A DNA stretch of 64,000 bases from Trochalopteron elliotii. Lineage: Eukaryota; Chordata; Aves; Passeriformes; Leiothrichidae. Below, one piece after another: positions 1 through 13,782 of this stretch. Where the stretch lies: NCBI GenBank assembly GCA_024734555.1, contig JANPWX010000072.1:3816420-3880419 (forward strand), written 5' to 3'. The position numbers and the translations under genes were made by a program. The stretch's first letter is position 1. Each line of letters starts with the position of its first letter. The notes under the pieces are model-generated. The model was given only the letters and a program-made list of their open reading frames with translations. It made no database searches and had not been told where the DNA came from.

Positions 1-3000
1 TACTGAGGGAGGCAACAGAATCAGAGCATGCCATGGGTCCTTGCAGCTCATACCAAGAAAGGACATATTAAAAGCAAGAGGGAGCTCATATATACTTCTT
101 CCTTAGTAGTATATTTTTTAAATTTAATTCCACACTCTGAGTAATGGATTTGATTCTACAGTTGCTCCTTTTCTTTACCCTCAAACCCACATTTCAGTGT
201 GACTGTGCTCTGCAACCTAGTAAGCAGGTAGAACACCCTAAAAATGATGTTTCTTCATTTTTAAAGAAGCTTCTAGTTTGCCATAACCATATGCTACACA
301 TTCATGAGCTGCATAAACATGTATTCTGATCTGGAATCTTCACGACCAGCAGAAAATTGCCTTAAAAATGTTTCACTTGGACAGAAACGGTGACTCTTGG
401 GGACAGATAAGATCTGATTCTGTGGACAATGCCATTTTGCTCATAGGAAGTTTGGCCTAAAAGCATTCTAGTATATTGGAAGTCTTGTGTATGTTTTCAC
501 CTGTTATATATTTTCAAAGGTTCCCGCTTCACACTGGCAAAGGAGCCATCTTTGCAAACCTTTTGAAAAAAGACTTGGCATGAAAGTCAAGGAGAATCAG
601 GTAAGCCAGGTCTTGGCACATGTTTAATAGCTTTAAGATCAGATGGAGCTTGGCCTTTACAAGTCTCATTTTGGAACGATTCATTATTTTTCTTCCTGCT
701 TCTGCAAATAGCTAATGTCAATCAGTCAAATGCACACCTAAATGTGCAGCTAAACCATGAAAAATATATCTGTCAAAAGAGAGACTGAATATTATGGTTC
801 TATTTGTCTTTGAATACTAGTGTTGATGGCAGGAGTCATTCTCCAAATATTGCCCGAAATGAAGCTTTCATCTTTTCTTGTCTTTTTGGACAGGCAGTGC
901 TATTTTTAATATTGAACAGAAACAGGGTAAACCAAGACTGTACCGAAAGTTCCTAAGAGTTGGCTGTCAGTAGTTTGAAAGGATTCTTGGGAATATATTC
1001 ATTTTTTTTGAGGGGCATTTCATAGGCCATAAAGGTTATTGTTTCTGACTAAAAGGGGGAATGGGAGGTTTAGTGAAGTAAAGAATGGGAAAAGGTACAT
1101 ATTGAGACCATTTGAGTAGAAGTCATAGTAACATCAAATAAGGGAGTTGGTAATTTTCAGAGATGTTTTGAGAGAGATTCCAACAAGAGCTTCAACTAAT
1201 TTATTTTGAGAAGAACCCATAGCAAAATCCCTAGATATTTTTATACCCAATCATTTCCTGAAAGAAAGATTTTCATAGTACAAATTTTCAAGAAAGGTTT
1301 TCACTCATTTACCCGTAACTGTTATACTTGCAGGCTATCTTTGTGGCCAAACGTTGTCTGCACAATCTTTAGATGAACAAGAAAACACCACTCAGAGATA
1401 AATTGCAGAAAATTGTTTTTCCATTAACTGATAATGTTGAACTGACAAGTTTGATGGCTAAAGGATAAAACTAGGAATGAAAACAAGTGCTTCCTGCTGT
1501 AGAAAAGAGCAGGTGAAAAGAAAGTGTCACTCTTCATTTGTGGAAAATCACCCATTTCTAACCAGATTGGATTTGCAAACACCAAGGATGTCAGTAGCTG
1601 AAGATTGAACACTTCTGTGCTTTACCATCAGGCCATTTTTTTATTGATGGAGTCAGATAGGAGAAAAAGAATGAGAGCAAAGACTTATATAAGATAAAAA
1701 GCCTTTTGGAAGCTGCTCAGAGGTTTTAAGTCTTCAAAATAATCCTGCTAGAAGTGAGTTAATATGCAGAAAGCTGGGCAACAGTTGAATTAATTCTAAA
1801 ATTCTGCAAGTGTGCAACACAGAAAACTTCCCATAACACCTGGAGCAAAGATTATCTGCCCCTTTCTAGGTCAGAGAGCCACTTAATTATTTAAAATACT
1901 ATCAACATTTTAACCCTTGGTGATAAAGTATCCCTCATGTGGTGCCTGGCATTATTTTTCCTAAGTTTGAATGAAAATATGACAGCTGTATTAAATGACT
2001 AATGGCATAATATTTTGTCATTACCATACACCACAAAATTTTATTTTATGGCATTCTATTTCATCAATTAAAGAAAACATTTGAAATTAACCACAGACAG
2101 AAATTGAAGTTTTCATATTTGTATCCAAACTGAGGAAGAACAACTCCAAATGGTAAATATTAAGACTATGAAGAAACATTGATATACTTTCATAATTTAA
2201 TTTTGTCATATGCTTCAGTGCTGTTTTGGAGCACACTGTGTGCATGCAAAAACAATGAGCAGAAAATCACTGTTTGAGTGTTAGGGTTATACACTAATAC
2301 AATGAAAAAACATTGTTTCCTTCACTTTAAATTACAATTCTCTGACAATTAGTAATTTTGTCCTGTTTTGTCAGGTTTTGTAAATAGCACCTTTCATTGT
2401 TACTGTACTAACAGAAATTTTTGACTTAGGTTTCCTCCCATTAATAAATAAATACTGACAAATATTAATCAGAAAGTGTCAAATGTAATGCAGCATTATT
2501 ACCTATGAACAAATTGACTATCACCACTTTCTATAAGATTCTTCTTTGGAATTTATCAAGACAATTCTTGTCCATCAGACACAAAAGAAAACATTCCTTG
2601 TCTTATTTATATTCTATACGCACTATGGAGTTTGGCATAAAAAAGGAAAATTTCTCAAAGCATATTTAAATCAAAGGTAGCTTTCTAACACAATCATTGC
2701 TGTATTTAAATTCTTCTCATTCCTCCTTTTGTCTTGACAGCCTAGGAATGCTGAGAAATTACATTACTTTCCTTCAATCTATTAAAATGCAATTTGCCAG
2801 GTATCACATTTTATAATACCCAATGCAATCTGTATTATATCATTGTCAGGAAAGAAGGCATTTAAGGCACAGACCTTCAAGCAACCAAGTCCAATGGGCC
2901 AAAGGGGAAAGAATTAAGTAGAAAGGAAACATAATTTGATATCTGAAATACTGACTGTGCAGAAAAGGTGGATAACTCTTGTCACATTCACTGTGTTCCA

Positions 3001-3267
3001 CTTGACTTCCAGCGCATGAGTTTTATGCTATTAAAAAAAAAGGGAAAACCAATATTTTCAGATTATGATTATTTCTGAAGTATTTCAGATGAGTCAGAAA
3101 ATGAAATAGAAGCTGAAAAATATACTAGAAATGAGATGTGATTAGAGAGCATTATTTTTCATGGGGAAGAATTATAAGTTTTAAGGAAGGGAGAAAATTT
3201 GCTCCAGGAAGTCCTGTTTTTGAGGCGGTCTACAGGATTAATAAATATCTGTTGATCATGTAGTCAC
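1..3267. other. Unique AT-rich non-coding DNA
   Basis: I see no gene or recognisable repeat here. Open frames are about 60 codons at most on either strand, as expected by chance in AT-rich DNA. There are short A and T runs but no microsatellite. It could be intronic or intergenic. Confidence 0.6.
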
Positions 3268-3535
3268 AAAAGCACTGATGTTGGAAAGGACTTCTGGAGG
3301 TCAGCTGGTCCAACCCCCTATTCAAGCAGCACTACCCAGAGCTGGTTGCCCAAGACCATGTCGAGTCAGATGGCTTTTCATTATCTCCAAAGAGGGATGT
3401 ACTATGTGCTCCATTTCTTCTGGTCCTGTCACTGCACACCACTGAAAAGAACCTGTCTGCTTCTTCTTTTCACCCTCCCTTCATGTGTTTATATACATGT
3501 ATTTATATACATTTATAAGAACCCACCATGATATC
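3268..3535 (-). mobile_element. CR1 LINE fragment, 3' part, internally deleted
   Basis: Read on the plus strand, this is the reverse complement of a CR1 3' region. The stretch around 3285-3320 (ggaaaggacttctggaggtc, then a gtccaaccccct-like core) is the typical CR1 tail. It is followed by a gttgcccaagaccatgtc block and a 'cttctggtcctgtcactg ... caccactgaaaagaacctg' block at 3418-3453, which comes from the end of ORF2. About 100 bases normally lying between the 'tctccaaagaggga' and 'ctccatttcttctgg' segments are missing, so the copy has an internal deletion. Right of 3500 the match fades into an ATATAC-rich stretch. The terminal octamer repeats at the 3' tip are absent or decayed. It is non-coding and old. 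The CR1 family call is secure; the subfamily is not determined. Confidence 0.88.
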
Positions 3536-6500
3536 AGGTAACACTCACTGTATCACTCCTCCTATTTTCCTATAAAGAAGACAGAACAGAAAGTAACCTT
3601 TAACAATAATCATTTAACATGGTAAATAAAAGGGGTTTCAGGTAAGGATCCATGAAAAAAATACAGGAGCAAAGGATTTGGAGTAGCTACTGGAGAAAGT
3701 TTTTTTGCATTGAACTTTCTAGCTGGTGTATTCTCAAACTCTAAGTTTCTATATTTCCTTCTTTAAACTTCCTGTGTCACAACCTTTTATAAAATACTCA
3801 AGGTTTTCTTTTTAGTATTTAGCTTAAGGATCAGTCCCTGAAATTGATGAAGAAGAAACAGAATGGTAATATAAAACCACTGAGAAAATGTTACTTGGAT
3901 GGGTGATATTTTCTACCTAATGAAATTGAACTTAGGTATATGGTGTTGGGTTACTTGGGGAAAGAAATGATTGACTTTAACTCACCCTTGTTAATACCAC
4001 CATAATAGTCTCTAAACAAGACCTTGTTTGAATTTCTCCCTGATATTGTTGCATTTAGGGTTAGAGTGTAATATGTTTCAGCTCTCCTATTCACTTTAAT
4101 GTTATATAAACATAAAAGTGTGTTTGTCCAACTAGTTGAAGAAAATATCTGTAAAAAGTCTCAGATTTTATTACAAAAAAATCAATATTCATCGTCTAAA
4201 GAGAATCAGGTAACCAAGGCCTGCTTGTTTAAACTTTCTTTTTGAATTTAGGAATCTTTTTCTGAACAGTGTAATACTTGGCTCTTAAAAGAACTAAGAA
4301 TTGTGCTGTACCTTTTTTGAAGAGTTAAGTGTAGACTGAGTGCTGCAAAAATAGTTCAAATTCTTGCAGCTCATGGAGGTTCTGTTCTGAAAAACACAAT
4401 ATTTGGAACTTTGCTCTTGATTTCATCTATTGTAAAGAAATACAAATGGTTTATCAAAATGGTATGAAAAAGTGTATCCATAGTTCCAAAGTGAGCTGTG
4501 GTCACAAGCTTTATCACTGACAAGAACAGCACATCTCACCCATGCAGGAAACACACTGCACATGGGGACAGACTGGGCACTGAATGAATAATGTAAAACA
4601 GACTTTTACAGACTTTACAAACCTATATCAGGGAAAAATAATTTTTTAATTTGTTCTTTCTGCTACAGAAGTTCAGAATAGTTTGTATGTGTCTAATTAA
4701 ATAACATGAGAAGAAAAATATTCCACTGTACTCATTCTTCCCTATGAGGAAGACATGGAAAAAACAAACATATGGCGCATGTTAAGTACATTCCTTCAGA
4801 CTTTTTTTAGGAAGCCTTTCAATGAGATGGATATTACAAAAAAACTTATGGAATAGAATATGTTTGATAGGAGGATTAGTGTGTAGAAACCACAATTTAT
4901 GCTTAAAATGTTTTTTGAATTCCTTATAAGCTAGAAGACACATTGCTGTTAAAGGAAAATAATAATTTCAAACACAGGAGTTGAAGAGATGAAGATATGA
5001 ATCAAATCTTGAGAGAAAGCAAGTTTTATCATTCATTCTTAGCATATTCAAAGTCTCTGTGATAATCATGTAGCTTTCCTTCCCACAAAGTTCTTTGTTT
5101 CCTGTCCAAACAATCAAAATATGGATAATGGAATGAAAAGAAAGTCTTTTAGAACACTGGTTTGAAAGCATACAGTAGACTTTTCTGTCAAGTTAGAAGG
5201 ATCTTCCAGGATACTGTCTTGAGTGGGCCTAAAAAAGAGTGGCATGCCCAGAGGACAATTTTGATATTTGAGATTCAGGGCTTGACTAAACATGGCTTGG
5301 GAAGGCCCCTTGGAGTCTTAGAAACTTGTGCCCAATAGAACAATCAGTATAGGCTGGACTAACTCCAGGGCTGACAGTAGCTGCAATTATTTGTGATAGT
5401 GTATTACTGTAGAGTCAATGCCCTGTATAATGGGTGTGTGTTGCAGACATTACAACCATGCTCCTTTAGAATCCTGCAGCAGCTTAATACAAATGTCTAA
5501 CGGTAACCAGATTCCCAAGAAAAGCAATGTTTTAAGTAACAAGTTTCCTTAAGACAAAACAACCAAATTTAACCAATAATTAATTGCCCTTCTTTGGTCA
5601 TAGTGATTTTAAATGTCCTCTTACAATGCTGTAAAATGTGCACCATTTAAGAAAGACAATACTAGCAAGCAGATTTAAATAGTAATTTTGTGCAAGCATC
5701 ATCATGCTGTCATGGATATTTTTAAATTATCTGGTCCAATTTTCTGTGTGTAGCTGCCATGAATGGGAGAAAGTTTTCCGGAGGAATTTGGACTTTTGCT
5801 TTATATTTCTGATTTGCAAGTGGCTCAGCTTCTTCTCAGGGAAGAAAAAAGCAGTCAAACAACAACCCAACTCCCTGTCAAAAAAATAAACCAAATAAAA
5901 CCCCACAAGAAAAAAAAGAACTTCAGAAGGGCATGGGCATTGTAAACGGTAAAATTTAGGTCTCATAATTTTGTGTCTGCATCTGTGGGAGTGCACCAAC
6001 ACAACCAGTGTGCTCAGATAAAAAGCTAGAGTAGTCACTGGACATTGCTAAAGGTAGGGTCTTTTCTCTCTTCCACTCTTATGAGGAAGTCTCCCTTTCT
6101 CATCTGTATAAAATGTAAGGCTTATCAGAGGGAAGTGTCCTTTTATGCTGTTATCCAGTGGAGCAGAAGAACATAAAATATTTTAATCTTTTTTTTGCTG
6201 GGCAGTGACGTAAGGCTGAATCACAGACTCTGCTGGGGACAAACCTGAATCCCAAAGGTATGAACAAAGCTAGGATAGAATTTCTTTCTGTTTGGTTGAG
6301 GTGAGTCAATACAGTTTTTAGGAGAGAAAGGCAGCACAAAAGTCAGCAGACCAATGATTGAACTAGAACATAATTTACCTGAGGATATTCTTACCAGGGA
6401 TGGTAAAATCCCACCTCCATGGTAAGAACTGTGAACACATTGGGCCACATTGTTGCTATGGTGGCAACTCTGAGGACAGCTGATAATTTTCAAGGCTCAT

Positions 6501-8008
6501 TTCCTCAGAAGAGAAACATGGATGTTGATGCCAAAAGCTGAGATAGATGCTCACGAAATTTAGGTGCCTCAAGAACAAGATGGGTCTGTTTACAAAAGGC
6601 TCTAAAGACTTATACCCTGAGCATTTAAATTGTCATTAGAATGACACCTGAGGCATCTCAATGCCAGTCTGGATATGGACCTATGATCTTAGTACTGCTA
6701 GGTCAATCAGAGTCTCTCAAATACAGCAGTGCAAGCAGGGTTCCATGGAAGTCATTCTGAGATAAGTCCCAGCCTACCACAGAAGCAAGATACTGCTATT
6801 CAGCTGATTTGCAGTATCTCACAGCTCTGACAGATAGATATTCGATGCAATAACCACAGACATGTTTGCCTTTCTTCTGGCTATGGCATAACTGTTATAG
6901 AAGGAAAGAATATTTGTGATTTATTTGAGAAGCCAGTTGCCATCATTCTAGAGTTGTCTGATTAAAACAGTATTGTGGTCTTACAGTGAAGATTTGTAAT
7001 GAAATTTGGGTTACTACCATACCACACCACACCAAAAAATGCAGGATTTATATATAAGAAGACAAGAAAAAAATAACTACAGAATCATTAGTATATTTCC
7101 AACAGGAATAAAAAACAGATTTTGAAGGAAAAATAATTCAAGCCATGAAGGTAAAACAAAAGTAGAAATAAGCTTTTTGACAAAGCTATAATAAACCATA
7201 TAACCTAACAGCTTCTTATCTGACTGTAACTGATTTTTCAGACTAAGAAAAACAAATTTAAATCAAATGACAATACTGGAACCAAACAAGTAGATAATTG
7301 GTCATTATTAAATTATACCCAGAAATTGGATGACATTTTCTTTTGTCAAGTTTCCTAACAATGTTCAGGACAGAAATTTTTACTGAGTACTTTAAAATTC
7401 TCCTTGTTTTTCCTGTAGTGGTCCTCATATATTTCTTACATGGTTATTTCAATTAGTAAACTTAATTGACAAGTAAGAATGTGAACATCAAGTATAATTT
7501 CAGAAGCTCCTTTATCACTTGGAAAAAAACCATTGGGCAACTTAAATCAGGAAACTTAATCCTGTAGCCTAAATTCTCTGTGAACCTTGAACACACTAAA
7601 TAATTAAGAAACCTGATGACCAAGTGGTAGTATCAGATCATTAAGTGAAAATATCATTTTGCAGATAGATCCCTCAGTTCATTCAAAGATATTGAAGAAA
7701 TGGGGTTTTTTTACAAGCAATGGTAAATTTTCATACATTCTTGTAGTCTCATTAGTGAGTTATTAATCTGCACAGATGGAGTTTTACAGCTAACGTAGAT
7801 TCTATGGCCCATGTGCTACATCAGGTGTTTTGGAGGAATTGGGAGAGAGAGAAGAGGGGAAAACTGGTTTCAGGTTTCTCTTGAAAATTCTTGCTTACTT
7901 AGTTTCTAAATTCACTGTTAAAATAATAGAGATACATCAGTCACAGTTATTTCTAGGGTGCTAGACCCTTTCACAATTCCTCAGTCTTAGACTCAAATAC
8001 TCGAATAC
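3536..8008. other. Unique AT-rich non-coding DNA
   Basis: No gene or known repeat was recognised. Three overlapping open frames around 5704-6038, on both strands, are short and low in complexity where they cross A-rich sequence, and none resembles a protein family. A block at 5220-5470 is slightly richer in G and C but has no identifiable origin. Confidence 0.55.
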
Positions 8009-8037
8009 TCATCTTTGAGTCTTAGACTCAAAGATGA
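8009..8037. repeat. Near-perfect palindrome, 14-bp arms
   Basis: The left arm tcatctttgagtct (8009-8022) and right arm agactcaaagatga (8024-8037) are exact reverse complements around a single central base at 8023. The half-site gtcttagactcaaa also occurs just upstream at about 7984, so the palindrome partly overlaps a direct repeat of its own arm. Arms of this length could form a cruciform or a short hairpin in RNA, but no flanking features indicate a gene. Confidence 0.9.
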
Positions 8038-10392
8038 AAATATAAAGTGACCAGCAAGGTGATTAAACAAACAAGCAAGCAGACAATATGTAATCACCTT
8101 TCTAGGCACATAAAACTCCACTAAACAGAAGGTTGTTATCTCAATTAAACTGTTAAGTCACTTTTTATTAATCGCTTTTTTCCTTCATCAAATACTATTG
8201 TGTTAAAGAAAAATGTTACCAAACTATCTTGCAAGTAATTAAAAGATATCAATAGCTGTGCATTTTGTTACTGATAAAAATCAGGCTCGTCACTTCAGTG
8301 ATGCTGTAAAGAATGAATATAAAAATACCCATTTTGCAAGATTACAGAACTGCAGCATTATTTATGAGGAAGAGGCAACATGAATTTACAGAGCAAACAA
8401 ATCTAGGCAGTCACACAATGAACTTCTTCCTCACTTTGAATTGTAGATTATGTCACATTCAAGCACTTATTAAGTATCTGAGCCCCTGTCTGCATGCCCA
8501 CTAGATAAACATACAGGCTGAGATGAATTGCTTGAGGCAGAGGAAATATCCCCACTGAAATCAACAGGCACAGAAGCAACACTTATTGTGTGATCAACAT
8601 TAATGTATAAACACACTCTGGTGTTCCCTGTCAGTGAGTCTGCCAAGCTTCCCCCAGAGGCACATGGAAGGCTCGCTACTGTCACAGAGCATAAAACAAG
8701 TCTGAGCATCCATGTTTCCCACCTTGTAGTGCATCTTCTAGGACACTCCACTATTAATACTTCGTTGGAGGTCTGCAGGTCTGGCTCTCTGACATGGTTG
8801 GGGTGGTCCAGATTTGGTGCACAATACTTGGATGTCCAAGTGTCTTGTTGTGAGACTGCTTTAACACTACCATAGGGCTTCCAGGCTACCCCAGCTGTTA
8901 CTGTGCATTAGATTTCTAATAGATGCTTCTGATGGATGTCCTCCCAGACACAGTCCATGAACTCTTGCTGTAGCATCACAATCAGTAACAGGCCCTGTAG
9001 ATTTAGAGAGAGGACACAGTTGAGACTACTGTTATGAGTCACTCACTACACATCTACCAACATTGTCATTATATGGACAAAAATAAATAGCTCAGAGTCT
9101 GTGTTATTATACTGTTAATGAATCTAATATTAATTACACTTTTCAAGTTAAGAGGTCATCCCCAGCATGCTCCTTGGGGCAATGAAGTTAAAAGCAGCAT
9201 TCAAATGTTCTACAATTTTTAGCTTACTCTTGCAAAATAAATCAATGTGACAAAGTCATAAAAACTCCTTCTTACCTTGGAGAGAGAAGCAAAAAGTCTC
9301 AACAGCGAAAAGTTTTGTTGTTTGGTTGGCTTTTTTTCTCTTGCCCTTCAGTACAGGGCTTTATTTATTTGACCTACACCTAACCACACGTGTAAATGAT
9401 ATTCTGGTCATTTTATCCCGACGTTCATTCTTCTAGAAACATCTTTCCTGCCTTCCATCTAGTTCCAGTAAATGACTAGTATCCTGTGTATTTTGGAAGG
9501 ACTGAATCCATGCAACAAGAAAGGATAAACTGTCATAGCACAGCAAAATGTAGAATCCAATACAAACCTGTATCAAAACATGAAAGAAAGAATTTTAGAT
9601 CATAAGGCTTGGCTCATTAATTGTTTATTCAGGCTAGGAGGCCATTCTGTAATTGTCAGATGAACAGATAAATAAACACAATAACATCTGATAAATTTTC
9701 AGTCCAGAAAGAATTGAAACTTTCTGATCTTGTTTTCATTTTCAATCATATTTTTCATCCTTTGGTGGTACCAGAATTGTTGTTGATTGTAATGACCCTA
9801 ACTAGTATTGTGAAAAAAATGCAGTGTCTCTCAAAAAGAACTTCCATCTTATATAGCCATCTTAATTACTAGACTGAACTTCAAATACTAGATGTTAAAT
9901 AAGCTCTCCCCAATAGGTTTAAATCATCAGTTAAAATCATCAGTTGTTTAAATCATCAGCTGAGCAGATTCTTTTCTTTGCTCCTGCTTCCAAGTAGCAT
10001 CCTTCCTCCACAAACCTCCCCATAAGAATCACAGGGATTGTGGCCCTGAAAAAAATACTGTTGGCTTTTGAAACAAAGAGGTTTATGGTGAGAATAAAAG
10101 TGTAAGTTAACAAAGAGAAGAATTAACATAATAGACACATGGATGGATATGATCTCTTCCCAATGGAAAACAGTCAACAGTATATCTGTAAAGAAAAGTC
10201 CTCCTTCTTAAACCCATTAGAGTTCTCTGAAGGGATTAAAAGCAAATGGATAAAATCCAGTTGCTTTAAAGTAAACTAAGCAGTGCAATGCTGTGTTAGC
10301 CAGAAGGTAAGGCACTTACTTGCACACAAGTCAGGAAATACACAATGGGAGGGACCAGCCTGTTCTTGCAAGGAGGGAAAGAATGACAGCTT
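8038..10392. other. Unique non-coding DNA with a small local repeat
   Basis: The only structure I see is a triple aaatcatcag motif at about 9921-9960. The region 8490-8900 has higher GC and open frames of about 90 codons on both strands, but they overlap each other and resemble no family, so I do not call a gene. Confidence 0.5.
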
Positions 10393-11165
10393 TGGGATCT
10401 GTTCTCTTCCTCATACTTATGAACAACCTGAAAAAAGAATACAGGATAAGAGGTGGCTAAATACATTATTGATACTAAATTATTTGGAGCAGCAAAAAAG
10501 AGGGCAAATTTTAAACAGGCCTTCAGAGAATGAATGACATAGACAATAATTTGTATTTAAATTTCACTATAGATAAGTTTGAAATGATACACAGACAGTA
10601 ATGTAATCTCATATATAAAATTATGATAAGCTTTGAATTTCTGTTATCAGTCAGGACAACAAGAATCTTTCAATTAGAATGTTTATTCAGTACCACTATG
10701 GTCTTTTTTGTATTTCTTCCCACATATTTTTGAATGGTGCCTACAGGTGACATAGTTCACCAACAGCTTGAAAAATGTGAAATACTGATTCTTTCATCTC
10801 CATAAGGATATTAAAAAAGTTCAGAGGAGGACAATAAATTACACAGATACAGAATGAAGAGCAGGTCAGCAAAGTACAACTGATCAATTTGAAAAGGAGG
10901 TATCTGAAGACAAATAAAATACACGTCAACTTATAAACCAGCAGTGTCACACAGCAGTTGGGTTCCAATTCAAGAACTGTGAGGCATAAAATAAAAACAG
11001 TATGAGAAACTTTCAAAACAAGCACAAAGAGAAAGTACTTCCCACAAGTGAAGATTGATCTGCAGAAGTTGTTGTCACAGGATGTTGTAGGTGCTATAGT
11101 TTTCCTTGGATTCTGAGAGAGGTTTGACAAGTCCATAGAAGAGAAATCTGTCTGTTAGTGTTCAA
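10393..11165 (+). mobile_element. Ancient CR1/L3-type LINE remnant, ORF2 3' half
   Basis: Several blocks in the right order and orientation match the second half of a CR1-group ORF2. A 'gggatctgttctcttcctc' block at 10393-10411 corresponds to the region just before the catalytic core. 'actaaattatttggagcagc' (about 10474) corresponds to the segment after the catalytic DD. 'ttaaaaaagttcagaggagg' (10811-10830) and 'cacaggatgttgtaggtgc' (about 11077) followed by a 'gacaagtccatagaagagaa' block (about 11126) correspond to the C-terminal region. Stops and frameshifts interrupt every frame. The match is patchy (weak at 10560-10800 and 10880-11000), so this copy is much older than the other CR1s in the window and looks closer to the older CR1/L3 lineages than to the young bird CR1 subfamilies. 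Orientation is plus. The ends are approximate. Confidence 0.7.
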
Positions 11166-13747
11166 GAGGATAAAGTTTGTTTTGGCACTGGAAATCAATT
11201 AGAAAGATATTAGGGCTAAATATATAATTTATAGTTCCCGTATTCCTTAGCAACGTTCTGTGGCAGTTGTTGAAGGCAAGAAATAGGTCTCGGTGTGCCA
11301 TTTTTGGTAAACAGAAACAGTGAGTCAGTTACAACGAGAGTTTTCCATCAGTGCCAGATCTTTATTTGAATGTCCAGCCAATCTGGAAGAGGCCTCCATA
11401 CCCTCAGCTGTTGTGACTGAGGAAATGGTGATAATTTTTTCAAATTGATAATCACTTCTGCATACCAGATGAATTTAACAGATCTCCATCTAATTCACCT
11501 AGTAACCTACTATAATCCTGGATTTCATTCTATAATTCATTTATCCCTAGGAGCTGGCTAGTTCGTGAATCACCAAGAAGTGCATTGTCACACTGAGCAG
11601 TGAGGATCTATTCCCTGCGTTTCCACAGCCTTCTAATAGGCTGCAAATTTCGGATTTGCATATGTGTGTGACTTGAATCACTGTGATAAAAATTAATGCA
11701 ATTAATTATTGCAATTAATGTAATGAATGTAAAGAGGATTGAGTCTTCAATGACCAAGTACTTAATCTGGGAAGCATTTTTCTCAATAGTTTAAAACCTC
11801 CCACTTTCTACAAGCACTTTTGAGCTAAAAGATTTTCTTTCCCAAATGTCTGCCTTGTTTGGTATAATGAAACAAATAGTTTGAACCTAATAAGTCTTAT
11901 CCAAAAATGTAATGATATGGTGATAGCTGTTGAATGTTTGTGCTCCAAGCTAGACATTTTATCATTGAATTTCAAATATTTTCCTTTAATGACTTCTGCT
12001 TTATTCCAGAAAATGCATAATGATATTAATTCAGTTTCCTCCCTCAAAAAGGTAATGTGTAAAAAGCTGCTTTTTAAAAAGAAACAATCTGATACGAATA
12101 CTGATGATTATTAAATCTAGAATAGAGACATTTTGTTCCCAAAGACCCTATGAGAAAAAAAAAAATAAAAGGCATATTCTATAAAACAATATTGCAAGAA
12201 ATATCCTTAAAATGAGTTCCAGTATTCTTTACTAGGCATTAGTATTCAACAGTTCAAAAATGTTTTCCATTTGGTTATATCAGGCTTGATGAATAGATGA
12301 GGTAGTAAACTCTTTGAATGGAAAGACCTTCCTTTTTCCACGGATCTGCTCTTCTGTGTGTTTGTGCCTGAGAACAGCACACCAGAAAGCAGCTTTAAGT
12401 TTGATAATTTAGACTGAAATGTTGAATTTTTTCAGATCAGGCTATAATTACTTAGAAACTATGAAAAATTTGGTGCCTACTGGTGAAGAAGTCAGGAAGA
12501 GAAATATGGTTTAAGACTGTCACAAAGAAGAGATTAGGTTGTTTCTTGGGTCACTCTTTTTTAGGGTCTTTATTTAACCAAATACATCAAGTGAAAAAAA
12601 TATACATACTAGACCTCCCTCTTTCTAAATTAAAGAGTAGTTTATAAAATCTTTTTTAACATAAATAAATCTTTAAAAGAGAGAAAAAACAACAACAAAA
12701 AAAGCTTGCAGACACAAACAGTTCTGACAAAAATTGAAAAATCATTTTCCAGCAATTCATGGTTTACATACCAGTGTGACAAAAGGGCAACCATTATTGT
12801 TTTAAGAGGAGTGAATAAGAAAAAATAAGATTAGGCTATACAGAAAAACTGCTGTGAAATATCTATTTTCCTCATTATTATGGCTGGAAAATCCAGCTAG
12901 TTGAGTTAGAATATGCAGAGATTAAAAATTACTACTCTACCTAAAAAGTAGAGTCAGTGGAAATAGCAGAAGGCATCTGGGACATTTCATTAATTATTTA
13001 TTCAGCAGTTATCTTCAGCCTAATGTATAAAGACACTGTCAAAGATTGTGAGCCAAAATATGATTTGTTTCTGTTCTGCTTCCAATCAGATATTTGTTTC
13101 TTTTTTCTCTTTTCTTGTTTTACACTGATGCTTCTCATTAGGTGTTAGCCTTGATCTACAAATGTCATCTGGTGTACATGCTCTATGATGTAGATGAGGA
13201 ACTCCACTGTAATTTACCATGGTTAGTCATAATGTAGAACACATCAGCTGGAAATAGCTTCCATTTGGCTGGGCACATTCTTCAGCAGTTAAAGCATTTG
13301 GGGATTGTTACTAGAAATGCTGATACCATTCCTCCATTCCCTTATCTATGTAATATTTTGGCTCGTGTTTTAAGTTTTTCTGTACAATGAATATGTATTT
13401 TACATATTAATATGTATGAATACAATATATATGTATTTTTCTGTACAATGACATACTGTCATGACATGACTGCCTTTGTTTTTTAAGAGCTAGGCTGTTT
13501 CTTCACTTTGTTCTAATTCTGGGATATACATTTGTTGCTTTGCAGGACATGGAAATGTTATAAAAGAGCCTGCACAGATCTGAACAGTCAACAGACAAGC
13601 CACACTAAAACATGGAATGCTGTCTCTGTACTTCAGTAGTACTTGAAAAATTAACTACCAACAATGTAATGTAATTTACAAAGAGTTGGTAAAATTTGGA
13701 ATCTTCCTCTTTACTGCAGTTTTATTTTTTACAGTACTGTCAATAAT

Positions 13748-13782
13748 TTCTTTCTTTTTTTTTTTTCTTTTTTTTTTTTTTT
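13748..13782. repeat. T-rich homopolymer tract
   Basis: About 35 bases of almost pure T, interrupted by single C residues. It could be the decayed A tail of a minus-strand retro-insertion, but nothing recognisable adjoins it on the left. Confidence 0.9.

Noticed and set aside
5704..6038. Overlapping frames of 60-103 codons on both strands
   Set aside because: Mutually overlapping, low in complexity, no similarity to any family.
8470..8875. Frames of about 90 codons on both strands in a GC-richer patch
   Set aside because: They overlap each other, have no recognisable motif, and the patch shows no exon borders.
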